A stretch of DNA of 64,000 nt, taken from contig OX235267.1 in the NCBI GenBank assembly GCA_944472135.2, positions 24,615,349 through 24,679,348 on the forward strand, in the 5' to 3' direction. Of the stretch, positions 20,581 through 33,376 are shown in pieces. Below the pieces are notes generated by a model, which worked only from the letters and a program-made list of their open reading frames with translations, was not told the origin of the DNA and ran no database searches. How positions within the stretch are numbered: the first letter of the stretch is position 1; each line of letters begins with the position of its first letter. Made by a program: the position numbers and the translations under genes. This stretch comes from Trichobilharzia regenti. Lineage: Eukaryota; Platyhelminthes; Trematoda; Strigeidida; Schistosomatidae.

Positions 20581-21430
20581 TTAAATAAATAGTGTAAAGT
20601 AAAAGCCTACTTAAGTTACTTATGAGTAGTATAATCTCCTTGAAAAGCAAAACATGAAGATATGCGTGATTTTAGGACTTCTTTAATTAGCGTTTCTTTT
20701 TAGCGGTTGTGTTTGGCATATCACATGATTTGACATATGAAATAGGATACTGGCTCAGATATAGACTGAATCGGTACTTATCTAGGCGTAAAATCTACCT
20801 GATGCCATCTGGACATTCACTTCCTAAATTTAAATCCATGAATGCTTTTCTGATGACTAATCGTTTTCGTAGGGACTTGGAAGATTATCAAACTGAAGGT
20901 TCAGGAGAACGAAACATTACTTGTTTGAAAAAAGACACTTTATATGTATATGGATTTCCAGCGAGACTAACAGGTGATATCCTCATAAGAGGAACTTCAG
21001 CATCTTGGAAAAGAACAATCAACGCAGAAACTCGAAGAGTAGTGCTGCTAGTCACCCATTGATCTGCGAAATCTTAGAGGACAAGATCATGCATCCGGCC
21101 AGTTCTAAGTGCAAATATCAGTTCATCCATTGCTGTGGAAGCAGGTTCATTGTTCTTTAGACCTGAATCCTGTCCAAGGGGATTCAAGAACACTCTCTGT
21201 GAATGCTACAAAAAGGTAATAGTGGCTGCATAATGGGTGCGATGATCAAAATCTCGTGAACACTGGTCATTCTATCTCAACAAATGCTTCCTTAAGGGTT
21301 ATCTACAAAGTGAATAACAACCTACCAAGAGCAATGTGCTTTCGTGACATTATATTATATATTCAAAACAAAAAAAACATTCAACCACTTCAACTCTCAT
21401 TTCAACAAGAGAATCGACTTCCGCTGACTT
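20581..21430 (+). mobile_element. Decayed PLE C-terminal region
   Basis: A 117-codon frame at 20709-21062 ends with LKKDTLYVYGFPARL, comparable to the PLE stretch L-x-E-N-G-Y-P-x-R-F-I. Further on, in another frame near 21108-21150, CKYQFIHCCGSRFI resembles the GIY-YIG core. Near 21260-21310 NTGHSISTNASF (with errors) resembles the stretch D-T-G-H-x-I-x-x-x-x-A-F. Many stops. The N-terminal half of the 117-codon frame is not recognisable. Confidence 0.45.
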
Positions 21431-21674
21431 GATGTTAGTGTGATTGTGTTTCCTCTAAATCCTCTTAACATCTGTAACTTTTCGAACTCTTACATATTTC
21501 CATATTTTCCTTTGATTCTATTTGCATCCTAATCAAAACTTACTCATTAAACTGCTTATCTTTTTACCACTTTATCTTTAACCACTGCTTTCTCACCGAT
21601 TTTCATTCCGAACCCAAGTAAACATTTGATTATTTTTCCTAACACTTTTGAAATGCTTTAATGCTACCTGATGC

Positions 21675-22165
21675 GTAATCCAAGCCTAGGATAGACTCAG
21701 AATCATGCTTTTGTGCACCACAAGCAAAATATCAGAACGTCGAGGTATGGGAGCACTGAAAGAAGCTTTGTGTGCTGGATGTCTTTGCAATAGTCTGAAT
21801 AGAAGCAAAGTGAGCTTCACATGAATCACATTGCTACACGGCGCTTCATGTGGTAGACCCTAAAGTGACACGTAACTACAATGAATAGGCCCTACAATGA
21901 CACTCAACTCAGTATCTCGGATTCATCCACTATAGAAAGGCTTACATTAGCGTAGACTATGAAGCAATTTGGCGAATGCCTCAACAAAACGGAGTGCCGT
22001 GCCACAAACAATTAGAAACCTTATTCAGAAGCTACATTATGATGCCACGTGTGAAGTAATTTTCAACGAAAAACTCAGCGAAACCTTTGAAGCAAAGACC
22101 AGAGGAAGGTATGTCTACCTATTGTCTTCGGTGATATTACCAATAATGACAGATTGGATCAAGTG
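21675..22165 (+). mobile_element. RTE-like LINE reverse-transcriptase fragment
   Basis: From 21922 the frame reads FIHYRKAYISVDYEAIWRM and then QQNGVP, the first reverse-transcriptase motif of RTE-like LINEs (compare F-x-x-Y-x-K-A-F-D-S-V-D). Then a 65-codon frame at 21969-22166 gives YDATCEVIFNEKLSETFE. The upstream part resembles 56629-56830 on the - strand. The catalytic F-A-D-D region is missing. Confidence 0.7.
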
Positions 22166-23460
22166 ATATGCTGTGCAATGTTAGAAGATGAACATAAATT
22201 TGAATGACAAAAAACCTATAAATTTGAAGTTGTACAGACAATTGATATCACAAGTTCGACAAACTTGGAGTTTTAAAATCTGAAACCAAAACTTTGTGTG
22301 AATAGGCAGTGGATGCAGGGTCTTAAGTGTATACACAGAGGTCAGTGTATGTGGTGAAGACACCAAACCAGATCTGAACCACTATCAATAACAGAAGTAT
22401 AACCGTTAACCGTTTTATTATCATTTACCTGGTTTAGTCAACACTATCTTAGTCATATGCAAGCAGCACGGATTAAAACGACACACCTAATCATGATCGG
22501 GTTGCGAGAGAAAACAGCGCTTGCTGCTCTGAAAACCGTTGTGAAAGCTGCGATATAAAATCTAAGTCTATTTCATCCTTCACATGCATTCGTTTGCACT
22601 TTGTTGAAACAAAGGCTTCTGATTTAATTTTACTCTGTTATGTGACGAAAATGTAATTTCTTAGACACTTAAAACATCGTAGTCTAGATGAACAAATTTA
22701 CTTGACCGTTCATGTATTCATTAGTTTTACAGATGACCATACTTAGGGCTGTGAACGATAGTCTAAGAAGGCATGTATCAAAGAGAATTTTCCTTCTATC
22801 ATAACAGGTTTCCAAATATTGAGATATCGAACTGTTGCATAAATGCTTTCACACCTAGTTTGAGGTTAGCATGTTTGTAGAGTGAGTCAGAATGTTACAG
22901 CCTTAAGAGGCAATTTTCGCTGTCTCACATTCTCCCATTTATGCCAGTCATTACTTGTGTTCCTATAACGTTTAAGGAAGCATAATATCAGATTACTGGG
23001 AATTAAGAATGTATCTTTGATGGGTAGGTCATCATTAAACATATATGATGGGGAAGATTTGTCCCCTAAGTTGAGGTAGTTATCTTCCCTGAAATGAGTG
23101 GTTCACCGGCGAAGCCTCCGTTGTTTTTCTAGAGAACAACTTCTGAAAATACTGCAATATAAATATAAAATTAAAAGAATGTATATAGGTGAATGATGGT
23201 ATTTATGTGCGACAAAGTGTGTTAATTACTACTCACTCTATCTCGACAGTAAAGCAATATCAATCTTGAAAAGGCGAGTACAGATTCCATCGTACAAATG
23301 CTACCGTTGCGAATACGAAAAATCTCTTTCTTGTCAAATTATTCTATTTCGAAAAGATAACAAATGCAATTGCTGAGATCGTTGTTGTAACTTCAAGTGG
23401 TGCATAGAAGCACACGTATTCGTTATACAAATATCCAACACCCATAAACAATAAAATCAA
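22166..23460 (-). pseudogene. Inverted TMBIM-like gene fragment (intron and one dead exon)
   Basis: On the - strand, 23460 down to 23237 aligns with the open exon 52594-52803 (starts LYNEYVCF where the open gene has LYNDYVSF), but has a stop, an insertion and a changed acceptor. The adjoining sequence 22575-23236 matches 52804-53475, and 22380-22560 matches 55980-56150. The ~2.5 kb between those blocks in the open gene, including its 17-codon exon, is absent here. The RTE fragment next to it (21675-22165) matches the antisense RTE fragment in the last intron of the open gene. This is a diverged duplicate of the gene at 51055-57176. Confidence 0.6.
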
Positions 23461-24232
23461 GTGGACAAACAAATATATGAGATTCCAACTATTATTTGAC
23501 CATTTTCATTTCACGAAACAAAAGAATAGGAAAAGAAATTACTTCAGAAAGAAATGGGAAGTTCTTTTTTCTGCTTATAATTGGTTTCAGCACTGCATCT
23601 AAAATGCAATGTCTGTTTTTCTCCATGTTCATGCCATCGTGGCGCGAAATCATACAGAATTAAAACACACTGATAAAGAGAACCAAAAATGAGGAGGAAT
23701 GAAAGAGCTGGCCGATTCTATTTTACTGTTCAATGATTCCCTGACTGTTATCATTTCGTACCAAGAACAAAAATTTTATATAAAAATGAGAAACGGATTA
23801 TGACAGTTTTCCTGAAAATACTGAGTGTGTGTATAATTTTCAAACGGGTACACGGCATTTCTGTGCAATTCTCGCTTCCTAATAAAGAGTCTTCCTTTGA
23901 ATATTGATTACTGAGTAAACATGAAGTGATTCAGCAATAAAGCATTTGGTCAGTTTGCTTTGCATATTTCATGATGACGGAATGTAGTGTCACTCAGAAT
24001 GAAACCTTCCATTTTCTTGAGGTATATACTCTAGAGAGGTGAAAGTAATGGATGTATGTGACTAGTGAACATTGTCTTACCATGAATTTTTTCAACCGTG
24101 ATTAACTTATCTGTTGTGTGTCTGTCAAGCATATCGATTCAGAAATATAAAAATGTTTATTCCATTTAACATTTAATATGGAGATTGTATATTATGTTGG
24201 TGTATTTTCCACTCACATCTCATCTTAAGCTA
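23461..24232. other. No recognisable gene
   Basis: About the first 130 bases resemble, inverted, the intron just upstream of 52594. The rest, up to the point where the tandem repeat becomes visible, has no motif that I recognise. Confidence 0.4.
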
Positions 24233-26511
24233 CACAAACTATTGCTTACAAAGGTTGTACATGCTACGATTGCCTACGTACATTCTGACTTACTGCCAAT
24301 AACAATAAAATTTAGTCTGGTGGATAATTGGTTCTCGCCTTCTGAAACAGCCATGAAGTATCATATACACAGTGTAAAAATATTCTGAAGCGAAAAATAC
24401 AAATGCAATAGATGGATCACAGATGGTTATGTTGAAAATGACAGAACACACTTACATGAGGACCCAGAAGCATCATAAAAATCAAGAAGTCACATCGTGA
24501 TATTAACGTTCTCTATTGCGATTACAATGAAACTTACAGAAATGCATACACGAAAATATTGCAGACACGTGCTATTATGGAAAACGACTTGTGTATTGCT
24601 CACACGGTATTTCTGGTAATTCAGTTACAGAAGACCGAAAGAATTATTGCCATTGTAAAAAATGACTACTGTGGGGGAAGTGTATGAAGTTAGAAAAAGT
24701 TTTGTTGCTAGTATGAGGGTTATAAAATGACAGTGTGATCACAAATTACGCTCTACTTCAAGCTGTAAACAGTCATCAATTATTTGTTAGTCATCTTCGT
24801 CTTTTAATAAATAACGACATTGATAAGTTACCAGTATTGTGATCAAATCAAAATGGAGCACACTGAGAGCAGATATACGAGAGAAGCTGTGATTTATATG
24901 AATCAGTTGAGTCATATGCTACCTGTTTGTTGTAACAGAGAAATATTTTGAAGACGTAGTCAGATTAAAGCCAGCTGAATTCTACAAGTTTCTACATAAT
25001 CCATCTTTCCTAGATTATTTCATATTTACTCCTACAAATAATCTCTATATTTTTTCTTGTGTGAGAAGACTCCGAACAGTTAAGTTTTTAGGAGAGGTCA
25101 GCTTGACGTACATACCCCTTCTCCAGAAAAGTAATGTGCTGTTTTGCTGATGTGTCAGCTGCACAAATAAAAGCATTCTGATTGGTACTGCTATCAAATC
25201 GAGGTATCAATGTAATAGTTTTTTTCTAACAAAAGTAAGGTTTGTTTTGTGTCTAAAATGCCAACTAGAGTTTAGAAATTAAGGATCGTCTGATAGTGTC
25301 AATTTACAAATGAATGAGGTGAGTACATTGCAGCTATAACTAGCAGTGTCATAATGTATGTCATAATGTCAAAATGAATTCTGCTATTACACTGATCAAG
25401 GCTTGGTCGACAAAATCTTTCCTAACTAAGCTGCAACGACATTCTTCTATGAATGGTTTGTACAAATCAAGTCAGTCAATTATTCTAGCTTGTGTTGTTA
25501 TTCAGGGAAAACCACAACCAATTTTCTTAATAGAAACACAATTCTCCATGTTTTGTGAACATGTTACAAAAATCTTCATTCTACTCTACTCAAGAAACAA
25601 ATAGTCTGGATGGAGCAGTGATGGATTGGACATATGCTGAAGATACCGTTCAGTGACATCGCGTGTCGTGCAGAACCTCGAGTTCGATCCCACTGGGAAA
25701 CGACAGGTTGGGCGTGGCTCTGAAAAGGATCTTAAGTCAATCGTGTAAGGAGGAGAATAAAGCTTATGGCCAATCAGGCATGAAATTAAGCTAAACTTTT
25801 GAAGCTCTGTGTCCTACTCGGAATCTAGGGGATTAATATTACGTTTGATATGTCAAGACAAATTAGTTTTAGTATGGATTCTGTGACTGAGGTTGATTTT
25901 TTCTTGACTAAGGCATTCTGTAATGCGTAATTGTCATCTCTAATCCACAATTTGATCGACATATCTTTGAAAGCATTTCCTTTGTTGCTATGAAAATAAA
26001 CTATATGTAAATATATGTGTATATATGACTGTATAGTTTGAGAATGATATATTCAGGAAGTTTGACTCCTGTATGACCACTTTTAGTTTTATATAAATTA
26101 ATATGTGCGTATTCAGTCAGTGTTAGTGTGACCAACCTCTCTCTCCATCCATGTCACAAATATTCACCATGAATATGACAATGACAGTATGATACATATT
26201 ACTAAGCTGTTCATATTGGCCTGTTCAAACTTTGGGTTACCTATTTAACATCTACACCTATTGCATGCGATTTAGTGCGTTTTACTTGCCTTTATGTATC
26301 ACTTTATGATGTCTGGTCATATTGCTCATTGTTGAGAGTTTATAAATTCTTTAAGACCGAATAACTTTCACCTGCCTGACAAAACTAAATAGCACCATGG
26401 AAGTTGTCAACGTGCATAGCAATACACTCCTTTTTGTATCGTACAACTGTTCCTGTTATCTACAGTATCAACTGCAGCTATCTACCCAACTAGATTATGT
26501 ATGTGTGGTCT
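24233..26511. other. Second copy of 1-2279: no recognisable gene, one weak SINE-like motif
   Basis: Base-for-base repeat of the left end of the window. The weak box-B-like motif recurs at 25680-25691. Nothing else is recognisable. Confidence 0.5.
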
Positions 26512-28402
26512 CTTTAATCCTCTGATACTCATCACACAATACGACTACATTCATGTTACCAGAAACTTGGCTACATGAGTTTTATGACGACAATCTTGTC
26601 TGGTTAAATGGTTTCACTTTTCTTAGAAAAGATTAGTCCTGTTCCAAGAGGAAACGTGATGGTGGTGTAGAAAATTTTATTCATTCTCAGTAATCAGTCT
26701 CAAATAATGCATGTCTCGAATTCTCGAGTGACTTTATGGACCGTATCCCTGTCAAATGTCGTCCTAAACACTTATCAAATTACAAATAAATACTTGTTTT
26801 AAACATATATGTTACTCCTGGCTGTTTCCTCTCAGATCTGTCTAATTTTACAGATGAATTTACTGCATTCGCTGCTGCATATCTGGGGAACCGTCTGTCG
26901 ATAGTCACTAGTAACTTCACATCATGTAACTGCTCCTTTCTTGAGTCACGTAGAAATTGTTAACTTCTCTACTCGATCTGAAAAACACGTGGTTTAGTGT
27001 TCACCCACGACTCTGGAGTACATGAGGTCCACAGAGCAGCTCTTTCCAAGGAAAAATCTCATCTCAAAAGTATTAATACTCTGGTAAAGTCTGAAATGAA
27101 AATTCTGAACACTACATAAAACCAAGAATTGTTTTCATTCAAAACCCCCTCAAACATTTGTAGATTTTTCATTGAGATTACTGGTGGTAAGCGAAACGCT
27201 ATTATTCCCTGGTTTGATGTAAATACTCTTTTTCAGTCTCCCATATGATCTCCTGCCAACATTGTTATTCCTAATGTTACACATAGTAAGGCTAGTAATT
27301 TTCATGGTCCTTATGCTCTGCGTCGGTGGCACAGCGGTTGAGACGCTCGCCGCCCATGCACATAGTCCGGTGTTCGATCCCCGGCCGACGCACTCCTTTA
27401 CCTCGCTAAACCAGTAATAAGACAAGCAAAGACGAAGGGTTGGGAATGAGACTGGCAACCCCATCCTGTAAAATTAAACACTGCTACAGAAACTTCAAGC
27501 CACTAGCTTGAAGCTCTATTTTCCACAGGGAACGTGAAGGAAAAAATGCTCTTCGTATACTCAAATGCATGAAATCGTTAAAACATTCCTACAGCCTTGG
27601 TCAAGACGGTGTGTTTGCTGTTGTCTTCAGAAGTTCCAAAATAAACAGCTTTCATTTTGACACCAGCCAGTAGTTTAATGTTAATGGTCATACGTTAAAT
27701 CCCTCCAAATTTTGGACGGTTAACTTCAGCTTCAGGAATGAACGTGATCTTAATGAACTCATTAGTTCACGCGATGTATGTAGCTTAGAGGGAACTGATA
27801 TATATGATATGTTAGGCATAAAACACCTTGGTATAGTTCCATCCTCTGACCTTCCTTGATCTCTTCATCCTAAGAATTCGCGAGGTCTAAACTTCTACAC
27901 TAAGAAGTAAAGGCAGTATGGAACTGCTCAAACTTCCCTTTTTTTAGTTTTTAACCCTTGCATCTTACCTATTATTCCGTATTGCTTCTTTTTAGTCTTT
28001 CCCAGGCTACTAGGAAAGGACCATATCACATAATGTGAAGGCTATTAATGTTTGTTAGCAGGGTAAGTTGTGTGCCACTTAGTCAGTTCGTTACTGTCAC
28101 AATCGTTGGACACCTAAACTCATGTGGGAAATGTCTAAATCCATGTTGTCTGACATTCAACACCCTCTACATTCCCAACTCTTACCCTGTTTCTTATCAG
28201 GCAGGACTAGAATTCAGTATGAAAGATTTCATGCCCGCATTATCAATTATAAAGGTCAACTTTATTGTCTACACGCGTTCTTTGTGATAAATATAGTGTT
28301 AAACGTGACACTTAACACTTATTGTGTAACTGGTAAAATATGTGACTCAGTTATTCTATCGTATTTGTCACTGTATGGTAATAGTATCCCTATTATTTAA
28401 TA
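26512..28402 (+). mobile_element. Decayed LINE, second copy
   Basis: Duplicate of 2280-4170 with the same endonuclease-like segment (about 26556-26692), SLGQDGV motif and C-terminal tail (28122-28290), and the same stops. It was therefore already dead before the duplication. Confidence 0.65.
27320..27482 (+). repeat. tRNA-derived SINE, second copy
   Basis: Duplicate of 3088-3250. The tRNA-like head with a paired acceptor stem is at 27320-27392. Confidence 0.7.
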
Positions 28403-28747
28403 ATACTGTGTTATTAATGCTAATATTATTATTATCATTTTACATTTGAACATACTGACCCAAAAGTTTCTGCTAATGCCGAAATTTGTTGTTATCAATT
28501 CTGGTTGAGTGTACCCTGTAATGTAAATTTTCTGTTGTTGTTGTTAAGTAAATTAGCTGCAATACCGAACAAAATGCTGAAAATCACACACTGTATCATA
28601 AGCACTTTCCCAGTAAAGTAAACCATTATTATTATAACAGGGTAGTCAGAGAATCAGAATTTGTATATTTTTTTCTTCTGATATAATGTGCCTTCTACCA
28701 TAATGAATATTACTTTACGAGTGCTAATGCATTCATATGTGTTTCAG

Positions 28748-28875
28748 ACTTTGTGGTGTTAGTGTTTATGCTACTTTACTGTTGATTTAGAAGCTAGAAT
28801 CCACGTTTCGACTTAATTACATTTGAATAAGGCATTACGAAGACAAATTTTAATTACATTTGAATTGGTCTTGCG
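28748..28875 (+). pseudogene. Dead TMBIM-like exon 1, second copy
   Basis: Duplicate of 4516-4643 with the same premature TAG and internal duplication. Confidence 0.6.
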
Positions 28876-29286
28876 GTAAGTTGGAATGTGAGTTAAAGAC
28901 AGGTCATGCTCCTTAAGAAATCATCTTTTCAACACAGTAAAATCTTCCGATCAAGGAAAATATTTACCCGCTTTTACAGAATCTGTGAAACGTCCCCTAA
29001 TTTACATCAGTGAAATATCGTAAACATTAGTGTCACGTCACACTTTTTCGTCTTCACTTTACTTTTATCAATAGCGGCCTTCTTTAATCACTGTGTCACC
29101 AGAATTTTCATCTATCAATTTTCATAAACACTTCCACAGTTTTATTTGTTTAAATTCTGCAATCAAATTAAATGTTCAATACATCAACTCGTTCACATAC
29201 TAAATAAGTTTTCGACGAAATGCTGTGCAATTCCTCGAAGAAATGTATGCCATATACTCGTCTGCTTATGGAAGAAACTCATTAAT

Positions 29287-29477
29287 TTTTGATGTGGTTT
29301 TGTTCTTTGAGCTGGATGGTTAGTTTGCGAAGCTTTCATCACCTTACTGGGTGACATCTTCAGCGCATACCTAAAAGCTCACTTCAAATTGAAGTATGCG
29401 CTGAAGATGTCACCCAGTAGGGTGATGAAAGCTTCGCAAACTAACCATCCAGCTCAGAGAACAAAACCACATCAAAA
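29287..29477. repeat. Foldback repeat, second copy
   Basis: Duplicate of 5055-5245: 84-base arms, 23-base loop and the hammerhead-like core in the right arm. Confidence 0.75.
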
Positions 29478-29900
29478 TCATCCACCTGAGCTACAAATCT
29501 TCTCTATCATATCTAAACTCATTAATCCAAACAACACTATTATAATGATGATTTGGATTCCATGGTGACTTTAATTGGTTTCAGTAGAGATTTCGTTACT
29601 AACCAACATCAAAAAAAGGAATCACTTAAATGCGAAGGAGACTCACTACCTATTTCATCGGCGTTTAAGAGTATTCAGGTGTGCATCTTGACTTATAATA
29701 ATTCTGTGTGTGACTTAAGTTCGCTGGGAAACCCACATTAAAAATCATCACGATTTATTCCACATGGTATCTGAGTAATTTCTGAGACAGAACAGAAATT
29801 CACCATTACCTGGGTAGAGATCTTGTTTCCTTGAGCTTATGCTTCACGAAAAACGGAATTGGGAAATAGTGTTTACAAATTCAATCATTTCTCTATGCAG

Positions 29901-30103
29901 ATCATTTCGTTTTGTGTGGATGTTGGATTTTTGCACATAACCTAGTGACGCTAATTATATCTGCTGGAGCGACATTACTGATTTCACTAATAATGATTCT
30001 ATCCTTTTGAAAATTGAAAGACTTGTCTTCAAATGGCGTAACCATATTCATGATAGTAGTAGCTGTATTCGCTATTTCGGGATCATTTTTGCCTTCCGAA
30101 GTA
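29901..30103 (+). pseudogene. Dead TMBIM-like exon 2, second copy
   Basis: Duplicate of 5669-5872 but with one base lost near 29936 (CACATAACC) and one nearby substitution. It therefore carries a frameshift in addition to the shared internal TGA. Confidence 0.6.
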
Positions 30104-30115
30104 ATGTGACTGATT

Positions 30116-30596
30116 TATATATCGCCAAACCAAGTTCACTTTTAACAGTTTGAAGAAATCTCGGCATTGGGTAAGTGATATTCCTTGTATCAAAGGTTTT
30201 CTTATATTTCCCAATGAATGAAAAACAAAACGACATTGTTTTTGCTGACGTTTCGCTATATTATGCTGCTATTAAGCTTATCATAGTGTTTTTAAACCAG
30301 AATTTACAAAATCTCAGCTTATATATAACAACTTCATCATTGTTCCTCAGCATGGGGTCATTCTTGCCTTGTCAAGTTGGCCAATTGGTAAAGATAACAA
30401 GGTTGTTCTGATGTGTATCTGATGTTTTGAAGAAAACTCTGACGTCGTGCTTATTGAGTACTCTTCGGATATATGAAATGACAGCTGTTGAGGCCCATGT
30501 TTTCGGAATAAGTTTTCGATCATATTTAATATTGTCGGTGTTGAGATTCTTGATGAAGTTCTTTGGGTAATTATTTTGCTTGAGAATCTCAGTAAT
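30116..30596 (-). mobile_element. PLE 3' fragment, second copy
   Basis: Duplicate of 5885-6365 with no difference that I noticed. Confidence 0.6.
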
Positions 30597-30951
30597 TTAT
30601 TGGTGGATGGTGACAAGCATTGGAATCCAGGAGGCACATTTCGTCCTATTTGGGACTTGTCATCTGAATGTGTCTGCATTCCCCAGTGATTGATGATGTT
30701 CCCAATGAGGCTCGAACCCAGTGCCCATCCACTAGACTACATGGGCCACAAGAGCCACCTCTTGTGCTACGAGTCATATTAATTTAATTTTAGATTTTCC
30801 CGTCGATTGATTGGACCGAAGTGCTCGATCTCAGGTTGACATGTCAGCTTTTTGTGCAGATGCTTCGACGATGTCGGGGCATTCAATTAGTATTTAACTG
30901 GTGTATGGTGACTAGCAGTGGAATCCAGGATGCATATTGTTTGATATTTCT
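30597..30951 (-). repeat. Two alpha-type SINE fragments, second copy
   Basis: Duplicate of 6366-6720. The hammerhead stem II is at 30643-30656 and the mutated core is the same. Confidence 0.6.
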
Positions 30952-31279
30952 TCTTCTTTTTCTTTCTCACCCATTATCAAAGAATGTGCTGGTCTAATGT
31001 GAGTAATATTAATTAAAAATAATTAGCACATACATTTGATTGTTATCCACAATAATAACAAGCATAATAACTAAAGGAAATAGGACAGTATTGACTGTAG
31101 CAAGTCTTAGCTTAAAGCTATAGCAAAATGCTGACTCCCACAAAGTACAGTTCAATTTCAAACTGCAAATGAAATCGTCCATACAATATTTCAGTATTTG
31201 AAATAATTTATTCATCTCCAATACTAGAATGAAATGCTTATTACAATTGTTCATGCTATCAAATGCGCCTGTATTCCAG

Positions 31280-31330
31280 CCATACTTGAAATTTCTCCCA
31301 GGTGTACGGTTATGTTCTACAACAACTCTT
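31280..31330 (+). pseudogene. 17-codon TMBIM-like exon, second copy
   Basis: Duplicate of 7048-7098 with the same AG and GTAAG borders. Confidence 0.55.
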
Positions 31331-31606
31331 GTAAGTTTCGAACCAACTGCCTAAAATCTAAAATGATTTTCTGTTCATTGAAATATTGAGCTTGTTATTG
31401 TTTGTGACTATCAGTTTTGCATCATACCAAATTTGATGTTGCTTACGTGGAGTTCAGTACCCCATGACATTGTGTGATACTTGGTTTCCTAAACCCATTC
31501 AGGCAGAAGTCTAAGCCTTGCTCGAATCCACGAATAACCACAACCATGAATGTTTGATTCATTTCAAAATGCTTATGTTTAATTAACTAACAATATTAAA
31601 ATTACG

Positions 31607-32829
31607 AAATAGTCCGTTGAAAGAGGAAATAGCAAAAATGGAAATGTATTGTCGTTACATGGATGACACTTTTGTAGTGTACGATGAAGGGTTAAATAGT
31701 GATTTGATTTTGAACAACTTCAATAATGCTCACCCAGCGGTCCATTTCACCTACGAAGGAGAATGCAACGACTCTTTACACTTCCTCGACGTCCTACTAA
31801 CGAGAAGAGAGGATGGTTCCATCAAAAGAACCATATTTAGAAAGCTAGAGACCAAAGCTCAGTATACACATTTCCTTAGCTTCGTACCGATGAAATACAA
31901 ACGTAATCTAATCAGGAACTTAGCATTTAGAGCGAGTTCTATTTGTTCCGAAGACTGCGTAGAGAAAGAACCCCAGATCATCCAAGATATTCTAAGCGAG
32001 AACGGATATCCAGAGAAGTTCATTAAAGCTAACATAGGTTATAATGGTCGTAAACAAGAACTGGCAACTGTGGAGAAAAAGCCTCTGTTTTTACGTCTCC
32101 AATTCAAGGGAGATACTCCTGCGGAGATTCTATCCCAACGTTTAACCAGGGCGATCAAGAAAACTTTCTACTCTGCACGTCTGTGTCTATTCTTCACTAG
32201 CCGTCCAGTGTTCACCCAGCAACTCAAAGTTGTCTTACCTAACCTTAGCTCTTCTTCATGCATATACCATTTCAACTGTCCCTGTGGTTCAAGTTATATA
32301 GGGCACACGATTAAGCAGGTTCGTCTACGGGTTCGAGAACACTTACCAGCCTGGTTCAGCAGGGGGGAAATTAAGTGCATAAAAAGCTCGATCCTGTCAC
32401 ACCTGGTCGATACTGGACATCGCATCGATGTCAACACAGCTTTCAGAGTTATATATCGAATTCCGAAGTAGTTATCACGTGCAGTTCGCTTACGTCTCCT
32501 ACACATAGCTGAAAGTGTTGCAATAAGATCGACTAAACCTGAAATTTGTATCCAAAAGGAACGCGTCCAGACGCTGTTCCTACCGTGGCCAACCTTGGAT
32601 TGAAGATTTTTCTTCTCACAAAGAATGCTCCTTCCCCTTAACCCTTTTGGGTTCTTTTCTTTCTTTACTCTGCTTATTATTACAAATATTATTATTACAG
32701 TTGTTATTATTATTATTATTCGTCATAATTTATGCCCTTTATGCTAAAATTTATACGGACTTATTATTAGTGATATTATCTGTTTTCTCAATATATGTCT
32801 CCACCTGTTTCATTTAACATATTCGTTAT
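31607..32829 (+). pseudogene. PLE 3' part, + strand arm, second copy
   Basis: Same 284-codon frame (31617-32471) as 7385-8239, ending at the same TAG. No coding difference seen from copy 1. It differs from the opposing arm 33400-34145 at 16 positions. Confidence 0.8.
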
Positions 32830-33376
32830 ATCTCATTCCAGTCTTACTATATATATATATATATATATCCTGCTTAACTCAGACCACTTTGTACTAGCCA
32901 CTCACCTCACATGAGAGGTTCATAGTGAGATAACGAATATGTTAAATGAAACAGGTGGAGACATATATTGAGAAAACAGATAATATCACTAATAATAAGT
33001 CCGTATAAATTTTAGCATAAAGGGCATAAATTATGACGAATAATAATAATAATAACAACTGTAATAATAATATTTGTAATAATAAGCAGAGTAAAGAAAG
33101 AAAAGAACCCAAAAGGGTTAAGGGGAAGGAGCACTCTTTGTGAGAAGAAAAATCTTCAATCCAAGGTTGGCCACGGTAGGAACAGCGTCTGGACGCGTTC
33201 CTTTTGGATACAAATTTCAGGTTTAGTCGATCTTATTGCAACACTTTCAGCTATGTGTAGGAGACGTAAGCGAACTGCACGTGATAACTACTTCGGAATT
33301 CGATATATAACTCTGAAAGCTGTGTTGACATCGATGCGATGTCCAGTATCGACCAGGTGTGACAGGATCGAGCTTT

